Shown: one piece after another, positions 8,229-15,232 of the stretch
Numbering within the stretch: the stretch's first letter is position 1
How the letters are laid out: each line of letters opens with the position of its first letter
DNA from: an uncultured Clostridium sp.
Lineage (GTDB): Bacteria; Bacillota; Clostridia; Lachnospirales; Lachnospiraceae
Direction: 5' to 3'
Assembly: GCA_900551135.1 (NCBI GenBank)
Contig: URUX01000030.1
Span: forward strand, 1-18,682
Length of the DNA: 18,682 nt
The notes under the pieces: generated by a model
The model's database searches: none
Seen by the model: the letters and a program-made list of their open reading frames with translations, nothing else
Told to the model about the DNA's origin: nothing
Made by a program: the position numbers and the translations under genes

Positions 8229-8846
8229 ATGAAAAATATAAAACTGGCAGCCCTGATACTTGCTGCCGGCTTCTTGCTAAATGGATGCGGGGCATCTTCA
8301 AAGGGCGGATTTCAGCCTGCGGAGAACAGCATTTACGTAGCATCAGACGGAAGCGTTTCGACTGCAACCATAGAAACCGTTCAGGGTGAACAGTATACAG
8401 AAGAAGCGCTGCTGGCATTTGCAGAGCAGGCAGTTGCAGCATTTAATGAAGAAAAGGGAAGCAGCGCCAGAGCCCGAAACGAGGAGGGCCAGGAGAAACT
8501 GCCGGCTGCTGTGCAGTCCTGTACCATTACAGAAGGAAAAGCTGTGATGATATTAGACTATGCAGATCCCCAGTATGCAGTGGAGTTTTCAGAAGAACAT
8601 GGTACTCCTGTGACTGCCCTTACAGTAAGTCCGGTATCAGGCGGACTTCCGGAATTAAAAAAGCCGGATGGAAGCGGAGCGGACAGAGAGGAAGCGGCAA
8701 AATCAGGCGGCGTGATGGTTCAGACGGAAGGGGCTGTAACCCTTCAGACAGAAGGAACGATACTTTATATTACAGACGGTGTAACTGTGGTGGACGAGAG
8801 AACGGTCCGCACACCAAAATCCGCCAGCGCTGTAATTTTTAAATAA
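8229..8846 (+). CDS. Putative lipoprotein of unknown function
   Basis: A 205-residue secreted lipoprotein by its N-terminus: short basic start (MKNIK), hydrophobic core (LAALILAAGFLL) and lipobox ending LNGC at residues 17-20, so the mature protein would begin at Cys20 and be anchored to the outer face of the membrane. After a low-complexity linker there is a helix (EEALLAFAEQAVAAFNEEKG) and then a beta-rich part (SCTITEGKAVMILDYADP), with a Gly/Lys-rich stretch and a repetitive VQTEGAVTLQTEG region near the end. I cannot assign a family. I choose ATG 8229 with AAGGAGG 5 nt upstream rather than the in-frame ATT at 8163 or ATG at 8188, which lie in the promoter. It sits between recO and the glycyl-tRNA synthetase gene, 54 nt before the latter. 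Confidence 0.75.
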   Translation: MKNIKLAALILAAGFLLNGCGASSKGGFQPAENSIYVASDGSVSTATIETVQGEQYTEEALLAFAEQAVAAFNEEKGSSARARNEEGQEKLPAAVQSCTITEGKAVMILDYADPQYAVEFSEEHGTPVTALTVSPVSGGLPELKKPDGSGADREEAAKSGGVMVQTEGAVTLQTEGTILYITDGVTVVDERTVRTPKSASAVIFK

Positions 8847-8871
8847 GCCGTTCAGCCCCAGGGCTGAAGGC
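8847..8871 (+). other. Strong hairpin without a U-tract between the lipoprotein and GlyRS genes
   Basis: TTCAGCCC (8851-8858) and GGGCTGAA (8861-8868) pair perfectly around CA, and GCC (8847-8849) can pair with GGC (8869-8871) past one bulged G. The repeat begins directly after the lipoprotein stop. It is followed by A7 on the plus strand, so it is not a canonical terminator in that direction. It may protect or process the mRNA between the two genes. Confidence 0.4.
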
Positions 8872-8900
8872 AAAAAAAGAATGAAAGAGGTTGGATAAAT

Positions 8901-10289
8901 ATGGAAAAGACAATGGAAAAAATCGTTGCTCTGGCAAAATCCAGAGGCTTTGTGTACCCGGGTTCTGAAATTTACGGCGGACTGGCCAATACCTGGGACT
9001 ACGGCAATCTGGGCGTAGAGTTAAAGAACAACGTAAAAAAGGCATGGTGGCAGAAGTTTATCCAGGAAAGCCCCTACAACGTAGGCGTGGACTGTGCGAT
9101 TTTGATGAATTCCCAGACCTGGGTTGCATCCGGTCATTTAGGAGGATTTTCCGATCCGTTAATGGACTGCAAGGCCTGTAAAGAGAGATTCCGTGCAGAT
9201 AAGTTAATTGAAGATTTTATGGCAGAAAAAGGCATTGAACCGGAGACTGGTATTGATGGCTGGACTCAGGAAGAGATGAAGAAGTATATTGATGACAACA
9301 ACATCTGCTGTCCAAGCTGCGGAAAACATGACTTTACCGATATCCGCCAGTTTAACCTGATGTTTAAGACTTTCCAGGGCGTTACCGAAGATGCAAAGAA
9401 CACCGTATACCTGCGTCCGGAAACTGCCCAGGGTATTTTTGTAAACTTTAAAAACGTGCAGCGTACCTCCAGAAAGAAAGTTCCGTTTGGTATCGGCCAG
9501 ATTGGCAAATCGTTCCGTAACGAGATTACTCCAGGAAACTTTACTTTCCGTACCAGAGAGTTTGAGCAGATGGAACTGGAATTCTTCTGTAAGCCAGGTA
9601 CCGATCTGGATTGGTTTGCATACTGGAAGCAGTTCTGTATTAACTGGCTGCAGAGTTTAGGCATTAAAGAAGACGAGATGCGTGCAAGAGACCATTCTCC
9701 GGAAGAGTTGTGCTTCTACAGCAAGGCTACTACGGATCTGGAGTTCTTATTCCCATTTGGATGGGGCGAGTTGTGGGGTATTGCAGACCGTACCGACTAT
9801 GACCTGACCCAGCATCAGAATACTTCTGGCCAGGATATGACGTACTTTGATGATGAGAGCAAGGAACGCTATATTCCATACGTAATTGAGCCATCTCTGG
9901 GCGCAGACCGTGTAACTCTGGCATTCCTGTGCGCAGCTTATGATGAGGAAGAGATTGGAGAAGGCGATGTGCGTACCGTTCTTCATTTCCATCCAGCCCT
10001 GGCTCCGGTAAAAGTAGGTGTGCTTCCACTTTCCAAGAAGCTGAATGAAGGCGCTGAAAAGGTTTATGCAGAACTTTCCAAGTATTATAACTGTGAGTTT
10101 GATGACAGAGGAAACATTGGCAAGCGTTATAGAAGACAGGATGAGATTGGTACTCCATTCTGCGTAACCTATGACTTTGAGTCAGAAGAAGACCATGCAG
10201 TAACGGTTCGTGACAGAGACACGATGGAACAGGTTCGTGTGCCGATTGCAGAACTGAAGAACTGGCTGGAAGACAAATTCCGCTTCTAA
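8901..10289 (+). CDS. glyQS: Glycine-tRNA ligase, single-chain dimeric type
   Basis: Class II aminoacyl-tRNA synthetase that charges tRNA-Gly with glycine using ATP. It is the single-chain alpha2 form, not the alpha2beta2 GlyQ/GlyS type: it opens with the family block FVYPGSEIYGGLANTWDYG and is 462 residues long, as expected. Class II motif 2 is visible as SFRNEI (about 203-208) followed by FRTREFEQME, and motif 3 has G334-A-D-R337. Two cysteine pairs (C90/C93 and C137/C140) lie in the insertion after motif 1. The C-terminal anticodon-binding domain starts near VKVGVLPLSKK (about 371). Start ATG 8901 has AGAGG 10 nt upstream. No T-box leader is present: only 54 nt separate it from the previous gene. 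A terminator follows at 10338-10390. Confidence 0.96.
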   Translation: MEKTMEKIVALAKSRGFVYPGSEIYGGLANTWDYGNLGVELKNNVKKAWWQKFIQESPYNVGVDCAILMNSQTWVASGHLGGFSDPLMDCKACKERFRADKLIEDFMAEKGIEPETGIDGWTQEEMKKYIDDNNICCPSCGKHDFTDIRQFNLMFKTFQGVTEDAKNTVYLRPETAQGIFVNFKNVQRTSRKKVPFGIGQIGKSFRNEITPGNFTFRTREFEQMELEFFCKPGTDLDWFAYWKQFCINWLQSLGIKEDEMRARDHSPEELCFYSKATTDLEFLFPFGWGELWGIADRTDYDLTQHQNTSGQDMTYFDDESKERYIPYVIEPSLGADRVTLAFLCAAYDEEEIGEGDVRTVLHFHPALAPVKVGVLPLSKKLNEGAEKVYAELSKYYNCEFDDRGNIGKRYRRQDEIGTPFCVTYDFESEEDHAVTVRDRDTMEQVRVPIAELKNWLEDKFRF

Positions 10290-10332
10290 AAGTCCATACC
10301 GGGTACAGAACAATAACAGATTAGAAAAGGAA

Positions 10333-10392
10333 ATGGGGCTGCTGCCTTTTATCTGCCAAAAAGGCAGACAAGGCGGCGGCTTCTTGTTTTGA
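10333..10392 (+). CDS. Possible 19-residue leader peptide before the first MATE gene
   Basis: ATG 10333 to TGA 10390-10392 encodes MGLLPFICQKGRQGGGFLF. The frame runs through the whole terminator stem and stops 3 nt before the ATG of the MATE gene, which has no ribosome binding site of its own. A ribosome translating it would disturb the hairpin and could restart at 10396. Against it, the purine-rich AAAAGG at 10325-10330 is only 2 nt from this ATG, which is too close for good initiation. Confidence 0.2.
   Translation: MGLLPFICQKGRQGGGFLF
10338..10390 (+). terminator. Intrinsic terminator of glyQS, possible attenuator
   Basis: GCTGCTGCCTT (10338-10348) pairs with AAGGCGGCGGC (10370-10380) as an 11-bp stem with two G-U pairs. 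It encloses a second perfect hairpin, TCTGCC/GGCAGA (10352-10357 and 10363-10368). The interrupted T-tract TTCTTGTTTT (10381-10390) follows. It ends 5 bases before the MATE start codon, so it may also act as an attenuator for that gene. Confidence 0.75.
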
Positions 10393-10395
10393 ATT

Positions 10396-11712
10396 ATGGA
10401 AAATCAATTTTTAAAAGAAAAACCGTCCAAGCTGTTTTTATCCTATCTGATTCCTTCTATCAGCGCGACACTGGTGACATCCATCTATATCCTGGCTGAC
10501 ACCATGATGATTGGAAAGGGGGTAGGAGCGGTAGGAATCGCTGCATTGAACCTGCTTTTACCAATATTTTCCGTATATATTGGAACGGGGATATTGTTCG
10601 GCGTCGGCGGAAGTGTCCTGTTTTCCGTGTCAAAAGGAAGAGGGGAAGAGAAAAAAGCCAGGGAGTATTTTACAGCATCGGTCATTCTGGCAGTCTTGGC
10701 AAGTTTGATTTATACGTGGGTGTTTACGGTATATTTCGATCCCATTACCCTGTTTCTGGGGAGAAATGAAGGGACGGAACGCTATGTGAGGGAATATGGA
10801 AGGTACTTAAAGCTGACACCGGCTATTTTCTTATTTTCCTCATTTTTACAGGCGTTTGTCCGTAATGACAGAGCCCCCAAGGTGTCTATGGCAGCCGTGA
10901 TTACGGGAGGGGTTGTCAACGTATTTTTAGATTATTTCTTTATTTTTACGCTGGATATGGGGATTGGAGGAGCAGCGTTTGCCACAGTGCTGGGGTATGG
11001 ACTTACAACATGCATATTGTGCACCCATTTCTTTTCCAGGAACAATACCCTGAAACTGGTACGGACAGAAAACCTGGTACGCAAATGCTGTGATGTGATG
11101 CGTCATGGATTTTCCAGTTTCCTGCTGGAAGAATCCAATGGAATTATTATGCTTCTCTTTAACCGCCAGCTTCTTTCTTATGTAGGCGATTTGGGAGTTG
11201 TGGTTTACGGAATTGTTTCCAACAGCGCTCTGGTGGTTACTTCAATCAACAATGGCATTTCCCAGGCTGCCCAGCCGATTCTTGCTGTAAATTATGGGGC
11301 AGGAGAAAAAAAGAGAGTGGCTCTGGCCATGAAATACGGAGTCATAACGGCAATCATGTTTGGGATAGGTTTTACGTTAACAGGCCTGGTATTTCCAGAG
11401 CAGATTACCAGTTTGTTTGTGAATCCTACTCCTGAAATTATGGAGATGTCCATAACGGCAGTGAGAATTTATTTTCTGTCGTTCCTTCCGCTGGGATTGA
11501 ATATGCTGTGCTCTACCTACCTTCAATGCGTGATGAAGCCGGGAAATGCCATGGCAGTCTGCCTGCTAAGAGGAGTAGTTTTAAGCAGCATTCTGGTCGT
11601 AGTTCTTCCTGTGATATGGGGAGTGAATGGAATCTGGGCGGTTATGGCGGTAACGGAAACCGTTACCCTTTTCGCAGCAGTTTTCTTTTGGAGGAAAGCT
11701 GCCGCACGATAG
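10396..11712 (+). CDS. MATE-family efflux transporter, MepA-like
   Basis: Cation-coupled multidrug/toxin exporter of the cytoplasmic membrane. The 438 residues hold about 12 hydrophobic segments in two six-helix halves. The N-terminal pattern fits MATE proteins of the MepA type: LIPSISATLVTSIYILADT in helix 1, then GVGAVGIAALNLLLP. The second half repeats this with ISQAAQPILAVNYGAGEKKR. The substrate cannot be predicted. ATG 10396 is the expected start by length, but the upstream bases are the T-tract of a terminator and contain no Shine-Dalgarno sequence. Translation may be leaderless or coupled to the short frame at 10333-10392. It is the first of three tandem MATE genes, 36 nt before the second. 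Confidence 0.88.
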   Translation: MENQFLKEKPSKLFLSYLIPSISATLVTSIYILADTMMIGKGVGAVGIAALNLLLPIFSVYIGTGILFGVGGSVLFSVSKGRGEEKKAREYFTASVILAVLASLIYTWVFTVYFDPITLFLGRNEGTERYVREYGRYLKLTPAIFLFSSFLQAFVRNDRAPKVSMAAVITGGVVNVFLDYFFIFTLDMGIGGAAFATVLGYGLTTCILCTHFFSRNNTLKLVRTENLVRKCCDVMRHGFSSFLLEESNGIIMLLFNRQLLSYVGDLGVVVYGIVSNSALVVTSINNGISQAAQPILAVNYGAGEKKRVALAMKYGVITAIMFGIGFTLTGLVFPEQITSLFVNPTPEIMEMSITAVRIYFLSFLPLGLNMLCSTYLQCVMKPGNAMAVCLLRGVVLSSILVVVLPVIWGVNGIWAVMAVTETVTLFAAVFFWRKAAAR

Positions 11713-11748
11713 CAGAGGATTACAATACAGAAACCGGGAGGGAATGAG

Positions 11749-13113
11749 ATGAAGAAGATTTCCAACAAATCATACGAGATTGATATGTGCAGCGGCCCAA
11801 TACTGGGAAAGGTTCTGGTATTTGCTTTGCCGCTGATGCTTTCAGGCATTTTGCAGCTTTTGTTTAATGCAGCCGATATAATCGTAGTTGGACGGTTTGC
11901 GGGAAGTCAGTCTCTGGCAGCAGTTGGTTCAACTGGTGCACTGATCAATCTTTTAATTAACGTATTCATCGGTCTGTCGGTAGGTGTAAACGTATTAGTC
12001 GCCAAATATTACGGCGCAAAGAATGATGAAGAAGTCAGCGTTACCGTTCATACAGCTATCGCTACCAGTCTGGTCAGCGGCTTTGTGCTGGTTGTAGTTG
12101 GAATCGGAGCCTGCAGGCCCCTGCTGGTGCTGATGGGAACGCCGGAAGACGTAATAGACAAGTCTGTAGTGTATATGCGGATTTACTTTGCCGGTATGCC
12201 GGTGGTAATGCTGTATAATTTTGGCAGCGCTATTTTGCGGGCCATTGGAGATACCAAACGGCCGCTTTACTATCTGATGGCAGCCGGAGTAGTAAATGTC
12301 GTTTTGAATTTGTTTTTCGTGATTTCGTTAAATATGGATGTGGCCGGAGTAGCGCTGGCTACAGTGCTGTCCCAGTGTATTTCGGCAGGCTTGATTATCC
12401 GCTGCCTGGCAAACAGTGAGGGAAGCCTCAGGTTTCATCTGAAAAAATTAAAGATTAACATGAAAAAGCTGGGGCAGATTACCAGAATTGGACTTCCGGC
12501 CGGAATGCAGGGAGCCATATTCTCTCTTTCCAACGTGCTGATTCAGTCTTCCGTCAATTCATTTGGCTCAATCGTTATGGCAGGCAATACCGCAGCATCC
12601 AATATTGAAGGATTTGTCTATACGGCCATGAATGCAGTATATCAGTCTAATTTAAGTTTTACCAGCCAGAATGTAGGCGGAAAGAAATTCAGCCGGTTAA
12701 ATAAAATCCTGTTAGTCTGCCTGGGTGTGGTAACAGCCACAGGAATGATTTTGGGATTTGGAGCCATCGGAGGCGCCAGAACCCTCTTAGGCATTTATTC
12801 TACGGATCCAGAGGTTATTGATTATGGAATGAGGCGGCTTCTGATTATCTGCAGTACGTATTTTATCTGCGGATGGATGGATACGGCAGTCGGTTCCTTA
12901 AGAGGAATGGGATATTCCATGCTGCCTATGGTGGTTTCCCTGACCGGCGCCTGCCTGTTTCGGGTAATCTGGATTTTTACTGTATTTGCCAGATTTCATT
13001 CCCTGACGGTCCTCTATATTTCCTATCCTATTTCCTGGATCATTACCACAGCCGCCCATTTGCTGTGCTATGTAAAGCTGCGGAGAAAATTCCCGCAGGA
13101 AGATGTAGACTAA
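11749..13113 (+). CDS. MATE-family efflux transporter (second of three)
   Basis: A 454-residue polytopic exporter of the MATE fold with about 12 membrane segments. The start of helix 1 (VFALPLMLSGILQLLFNAAD) and the following VVGRFAGSQSLAAVGST are typical of the large clostridial MATE group. Mid-protein, AILRAIGDTKRPL is the usual loop before helix 6. It differs clearly from its left neighbour, so this is not a recent duplicate. Start ATG 11749 has GGGAGGG at 11736-11742, 6 nt away. The gene lies 36 nt after the first MATE gene and 32 nt before the third, which suggests one transcript. The substrate is unknown. Confidence 0.9.
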   Translation: MKKISNKSYEIDMCSGPILGKVLVFALPLMLSGILQLLFNAADIIVVGRFAGSQSLAAVGSTGALINLLINVFIGLSVGVNVLVAKYYGAKNDEEVSVTVHTAIATSLVSGFVLVVVGIGACRPLLVLMGTPEDVIDKSVVYMRIYFAGMPVVMLYNFGSAILRAIGDTKRPLYYLMAAGVVNVVLNLFFVISLNMDVAGVALATVLSQCISAGLIIRCLANSEGSLRFHLKKLKINMKKLGQITRIGLPAGMQGAIFSLSNVLIQSSVNSFGSIVMAGNTAASNIEGFVYTAMNAVYQSNLSFTSQNVGGKKFSRLNKILLVCLGVVTATGMILGFGAIGGARTLLGIYSTDPEVIDYGMRRLLIICSTYFICGWMDTAVGSLRGMGYSMLPMVVSLTGACLFRVIWIFTVFARFHSLTVLYISYPISWIITTAAHLLCYVKLRRKFPQEDVD

Positions 13114-13145
13114 AATCCGGATAAAGGAGGTTTTAAGAATCTGCA

Positions 13146-14489
13146 ATGAAATCTGATATGACAGAGGGAAGCGTGGAAGGACATATGGCCCGTTTTGCCA
13201 TCCCCTTGATTTTGGGAAATATGTTTCAATTGACGTATAATGCGGCAGACTCTATTATTGTAGGGCGGTTTGTGGGAAATGAAGCCCAGGCGGCTGTGGG
13301 AATCGCCAATCCCCTGATGAATGTTCTGACCTTTTTTATCGTAGGTGTCTGCAATGGCATCGGAGTCATTATCAGCGAGTATTTTGGAGGAAAAGATGAC
13401 AGACGTCTGCGGCTGGAAATGGGAACGTCCACTCTGTTTGGAGGAATGGTGTTTGGTGCGCTTTCCCTCCTTTTATGGGCGGGAGCCATCCTGGTTCTCC
13501 GGCTCATCCGGACTCCGGAGGAAATCCTGGGGCTGACAGGCAGTTACCTTCGGATTGTTGCACCGGGTCTGGTTTTTATTTATTTCTACAACCTTTATGC
13601 CACAGCGCTAAGGAGTATGGGGGATGCAAAAACGCCGCTGTATTTTTTGATGTTTTCGTCTGTGCTGAATATTTTGCTGGATTTAATTTTGGTGTTAGGA
13701 TGTCAGTTTGGAATCTGCGGTGCGGCGGCAGGAACCCTGATTTCCCAGATCAGCGCATCCGTCCTGTGCGTGTTTTACGCCAGAAAAAAGGCGGAAGTTT
13801 TAAGGCTTTCCCGAAAAGAAATCCGGATAGAGAAAGCTGTTTTAGGCAGAACCATCCGGTACAGCTGGGCCACTGGTATGCAGAAAATTACTTTAAATGT
13901 GGGAAAATTATTGATTCAAAGTTTTGTCAATCCTTTGGGGGTAGATGTAATCGCTGCTTTTAATGCTGTAAACCGGATTGAGGATTTTGTTCTGCAGCCG
14001 GAACAAAGTATTGGAGCGGCAATAACCACCTTTGCAGCACAAAACCGGGGAGCCGGAAAGGGAGAACGGGTTTATCGGTCTTTTCGTTCTGGCATGAGGA
14101 TGGAAATCCTCTATGGAATTGTCATCGGAATTATCATTTATGCTGGAGCAGAACCAGCCATGAGGCTGTTTGCACCCGAGCCCGGTAATATTATGATTCC
14201 CCTTGGAGTCAGTTATCTTCATATCATGTGTTTTATCTATGTGCTGCCAGGAGTCACCAATGGACTTCAGGGGTATGTCAGGGGATGGGGAGCCATGAAT
14301 CTCTGTCTTATGAGCACCTTTCTTCAGATTGGCAGCAGGGTCGTATTTGCCGCCTTTCTGATTCCGGAATTCGGAATGCCCGGCATTGCCTATTGCTGTC
14401 TGCTGGGGTGGCTTGTGATGCTTGCCTATGAATGGCCGTACTTTGTAACACATAAAAAGAGTCAGTTTACGTTGAAAGTGTCAGCGTAA
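13146..14489 (+). CDS. MATE-family efflux transporter (third of three)
   Basis: A 447-residue MATE exporter with about 12 membrane segments. Helix 1 (FAIPLILGNMFQLTYNAADS) and IIVGRFVGNEAQAAVGIANP resemble the second gene more than the first. The loop ALRSMGDAKTPL also matches the second copy (ALRAIGDTKRPL pattern), so genes two and three probably belong to one subgroup. ATG 13146 fits family starts, but the nearest good site, AAGGAGG at 13124-13130, is 15 nt away, much more than usual. An in-frame stop at 13134 rules out an earlier start. The stop codon lies within a terminator stem, so the cluster ends here. Confidence 0.9.
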   Translation: MKSDMTEGSVEGHMARFAIPLILGNMFQLTYNAADSIIVGRFVGNEAQAAVGIANPLMNVLTFFIVGVCNGIGVIISEYFGGKDDRRLRLEMGTSTLFGGMVFGALSLLLWAGAILVLRLIRTPEEILGLTGSYLRIVAPGLVFIYFYNLYATALRSMGDAKTPLYFLMFSSVLNILLDLILVLGCQFGICGAAAGTLISQISASVLCVFYARKKAEVLRLSRKEIRIEKAVLGRTIRYSWATGMQKITLNVGKLLIQSFVNPLGVDVIAAFNAVNRIEDFVLQPEQSIGAAITTFAAQNRGAGKGERVYRSFRSGMRMEILYGIVIGIIIYAGAEPAMRLFAPEPGNIMIPLGVSYLHIMCFIYVLPGVTNGLQGYVRGWGAMNLCLMSTFLQIGSRVVFAAFLIPEFGMPGIAYCCLLGWLVMLAYEWPYFVTHKKSQFTLKVSA

Positions 14490-14505
14490 GCTGACTTTTA
14501 ATTTT
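14461..14505 (+). terminator. Intrinsic terminator of the MATE cluster
   Basis: GTCAGTTTACG (14461-14471) pairs with CGTAAGCTGAC (14485-14495) as an 11-bp stem with one G-U pair, followed by TTTTAATTTT. The left arm and the stop codon are part of the third MATE gene. A smaller alternative hairpin, GTCAGC-GTAA-GCTGAC (14480-14495), uses the same right arm. Confidence 0.7.
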
Positions 14506-14693
14506 GGAAGCTTATAGAAATAACTGGCTGTTCCGACTCAAGAAGAAAAGAGACAGAATTGTTTGCCATAGGTTAAATTGAAACAAAAATTTAGAAAATT
14601 AAGGTGAAGTAATGTATAAAAATAGAAACAATTGCAATAATTATATACAATAATAAAAAAGACAAAAAAAGAAAAGAAAAAATGTAAAAAGTG
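14506..14693 (+). other. A-rich spacer without a gene
   Basis: This stretch between the MATE terminator and the next promoter is very A-rich, with long A-runs from 14656 to 14690. The only start with a purine-rich site in front of it (ATG 14612) gives 13 codons. I see no gene, repeat or structured element. Confidence 0.5.
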
Positions 14694-14722
14694 TTGACAA
14701 ATCAAGGCAGATGGAGTATACT
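14694..14722 (+). promoter_or_regulatory. Near-consensus sigma-A promoter of the candidate RNA
   Basis: TTGACA (14694-14699) is perfect and TATACT (14717-14722) is one base from consensus, with a 17-bp spacer. The expected start is near 14729. This is the strongest promoter-like sequence in the window and it is not followed by a proper start codon at ribosome-binding distance. Confidence 0.8.
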
Positions 14723-14740
14723 AAAACCATCAAAAGAAAA

Positions 14741-14774
14741 GCATTACAAATCTAAGAAAAGGAGGTACAGTCCA
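14741..14774 (+). repeat. Two-part direct repeat, left copy
   Basis: GCATTACAAATC (14741-14752) is followed by AGGAGGTACAGTCCA (14760-14774). Both parts recur in the same order near the right end of the candidate RNA (15097-15159). Confidence 0.5.
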
Positions 14775-15000
14775 CCAAAACATTAAGTAATGGTTAGCTT
14801 ATCAATGAAAGATAGGACTTAACCCAGGAACCATCGTACCGAAGCAAAAAACCTGTAAGAGTTATCTCAAGGACAATCGAAGCCTAAAGAAATGGCTTAT
14901 CAGAACCAGATAAGATATGAAATAAGAAAATGAGCAGATTATGGGTGAATTTGTAAGAGGAGATGGAAAGAGAGAAAACTTCATATAGATAGTATCAGTT

Positions 15001-15177
15001 GTGAAAGACAACAAAAGATACGGGATTTCAAAAGAAATTGGAGATGCTAAGCGGTATGATAAGATGGTAAGTGCACTCTCCCAAGACACAAAACCAGCAT
15101 TACAAATCGCAAAGCAGCAAGACAATTCCAAAATAAAAAAAGAGAGGTTTTACAGTCCAATGGATGAGATAGTTTAA
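15001..15177 (+). CDS. Possible 58-residue small protein within the candidate RNA
   Basis: GTG 15001 to TAA 15175-15177 encodes a hydrophilic, Lys-rich peptide ending in KKERFYSPMDEIV. The same frame is open back to a TAG at 14986 and, before that, to an ATG at 14941 (MGEFVRGDGKRENFI). No ribosome binding site precedes the GTG. The region is about half A, so a frame of this length can be open by chance. It is listed as the alternative to the RNA interpretation. Confidence 0.2.
   Translation: MKDNKRYGISKEIGDAKRYDKMVSALSQDTKPALQIAKQQDNSKIKKERFYSPMDEIV
15097..15159 (+). repeat. Two-part direct repeat, right copy
   Basis: GCATTACAAATC (15097-15108) is identical to the left copy, and TACAGTCCA (15151-15159) preceded by AGAGAGGTTT resembles its second part. 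The spacer between the two parts is longer here (42 nt against 13 nt). Confidence 0.5.
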
Positions 15178-15224
15178 GGGCGGATGTCGAAAATAAAATG
15201 ATTCGATATCCGCCTAATTTTTTT
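15178..15224 (+). terminator. Intrinsic terminator of the candidate RNA
   Basis: GGCGGATGTCGAA (15179-15191) pairs with TTCGATATCCGCC (15202-15214) as a 13-bp stem with one G-U pair and a 10-nt loop, followed by TAATTTTTTT. There is no T-run on the other side, so it works for the plus strand only. The converging ogt gene ends 9 bp beyond it. Confidence 0.9.
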
Positions 15225-15232
15225 GCTTATTT

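Larger units (their letters stand above)
14729..15224 (+). ncRNA. Candidate large structured non-coding RNA, about 0.5 kb
   Basis: A strong promoter and a 13-bp terminator frame about 496 nt of A-rich sequence in which every plus frame has several stops in the first half. An AGGAGG at 14760-14765 has no start codon within 25 nt. Local pairings are frequent: CATTA/TAATG (14781-14792) and TATC/GATA (14800-14814) lie inside AGTCC/GGACT (14769-14773 with 14815-14819), which would form a three-way junction. Others are CTTATC/GATAAG (14896-14914), GTTGT/ACAAC around GAAAG (14998-15012), and GTAAgTGC/GCATTAC (15067-15103). Size, own promoter and terminator, and a clostridial host recall the long bacterial RNA classes, ROOL above all, but I cannot align it to one from memory. 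The alternative is a decayed gene: the last 58 codons (15001-15177) are open. Confidence 0.5.

Noticed and set aside
8847..8900. T-box riboswitch for the glycyl-tRNA synthetase gene.
   Set aside because: Only 54 nt are available, with one hairpin and no T-box-like conserved sequence or terminator.
13908..14453. A 181-codon open frame on the minus strand.
   Set aside because: It is antisense to the third MATE gene and has low-complexity, His/Lys/Ser-rich content typical of a shadow frame.
14862..15131. An 89-codon minus-strand frame within the candidate RNA region.
   Set aside because: Its Ser/Phe/Leu-rich product mirrors the A/G-rich plus strand, and it lacks a ribosome binding site; the promoter and terminator both point the other way.
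14729..15224. Group II intron or retron RNA.
   Set aside because: No domain V-like hairpin and no reverse transcriptase gene in the window.
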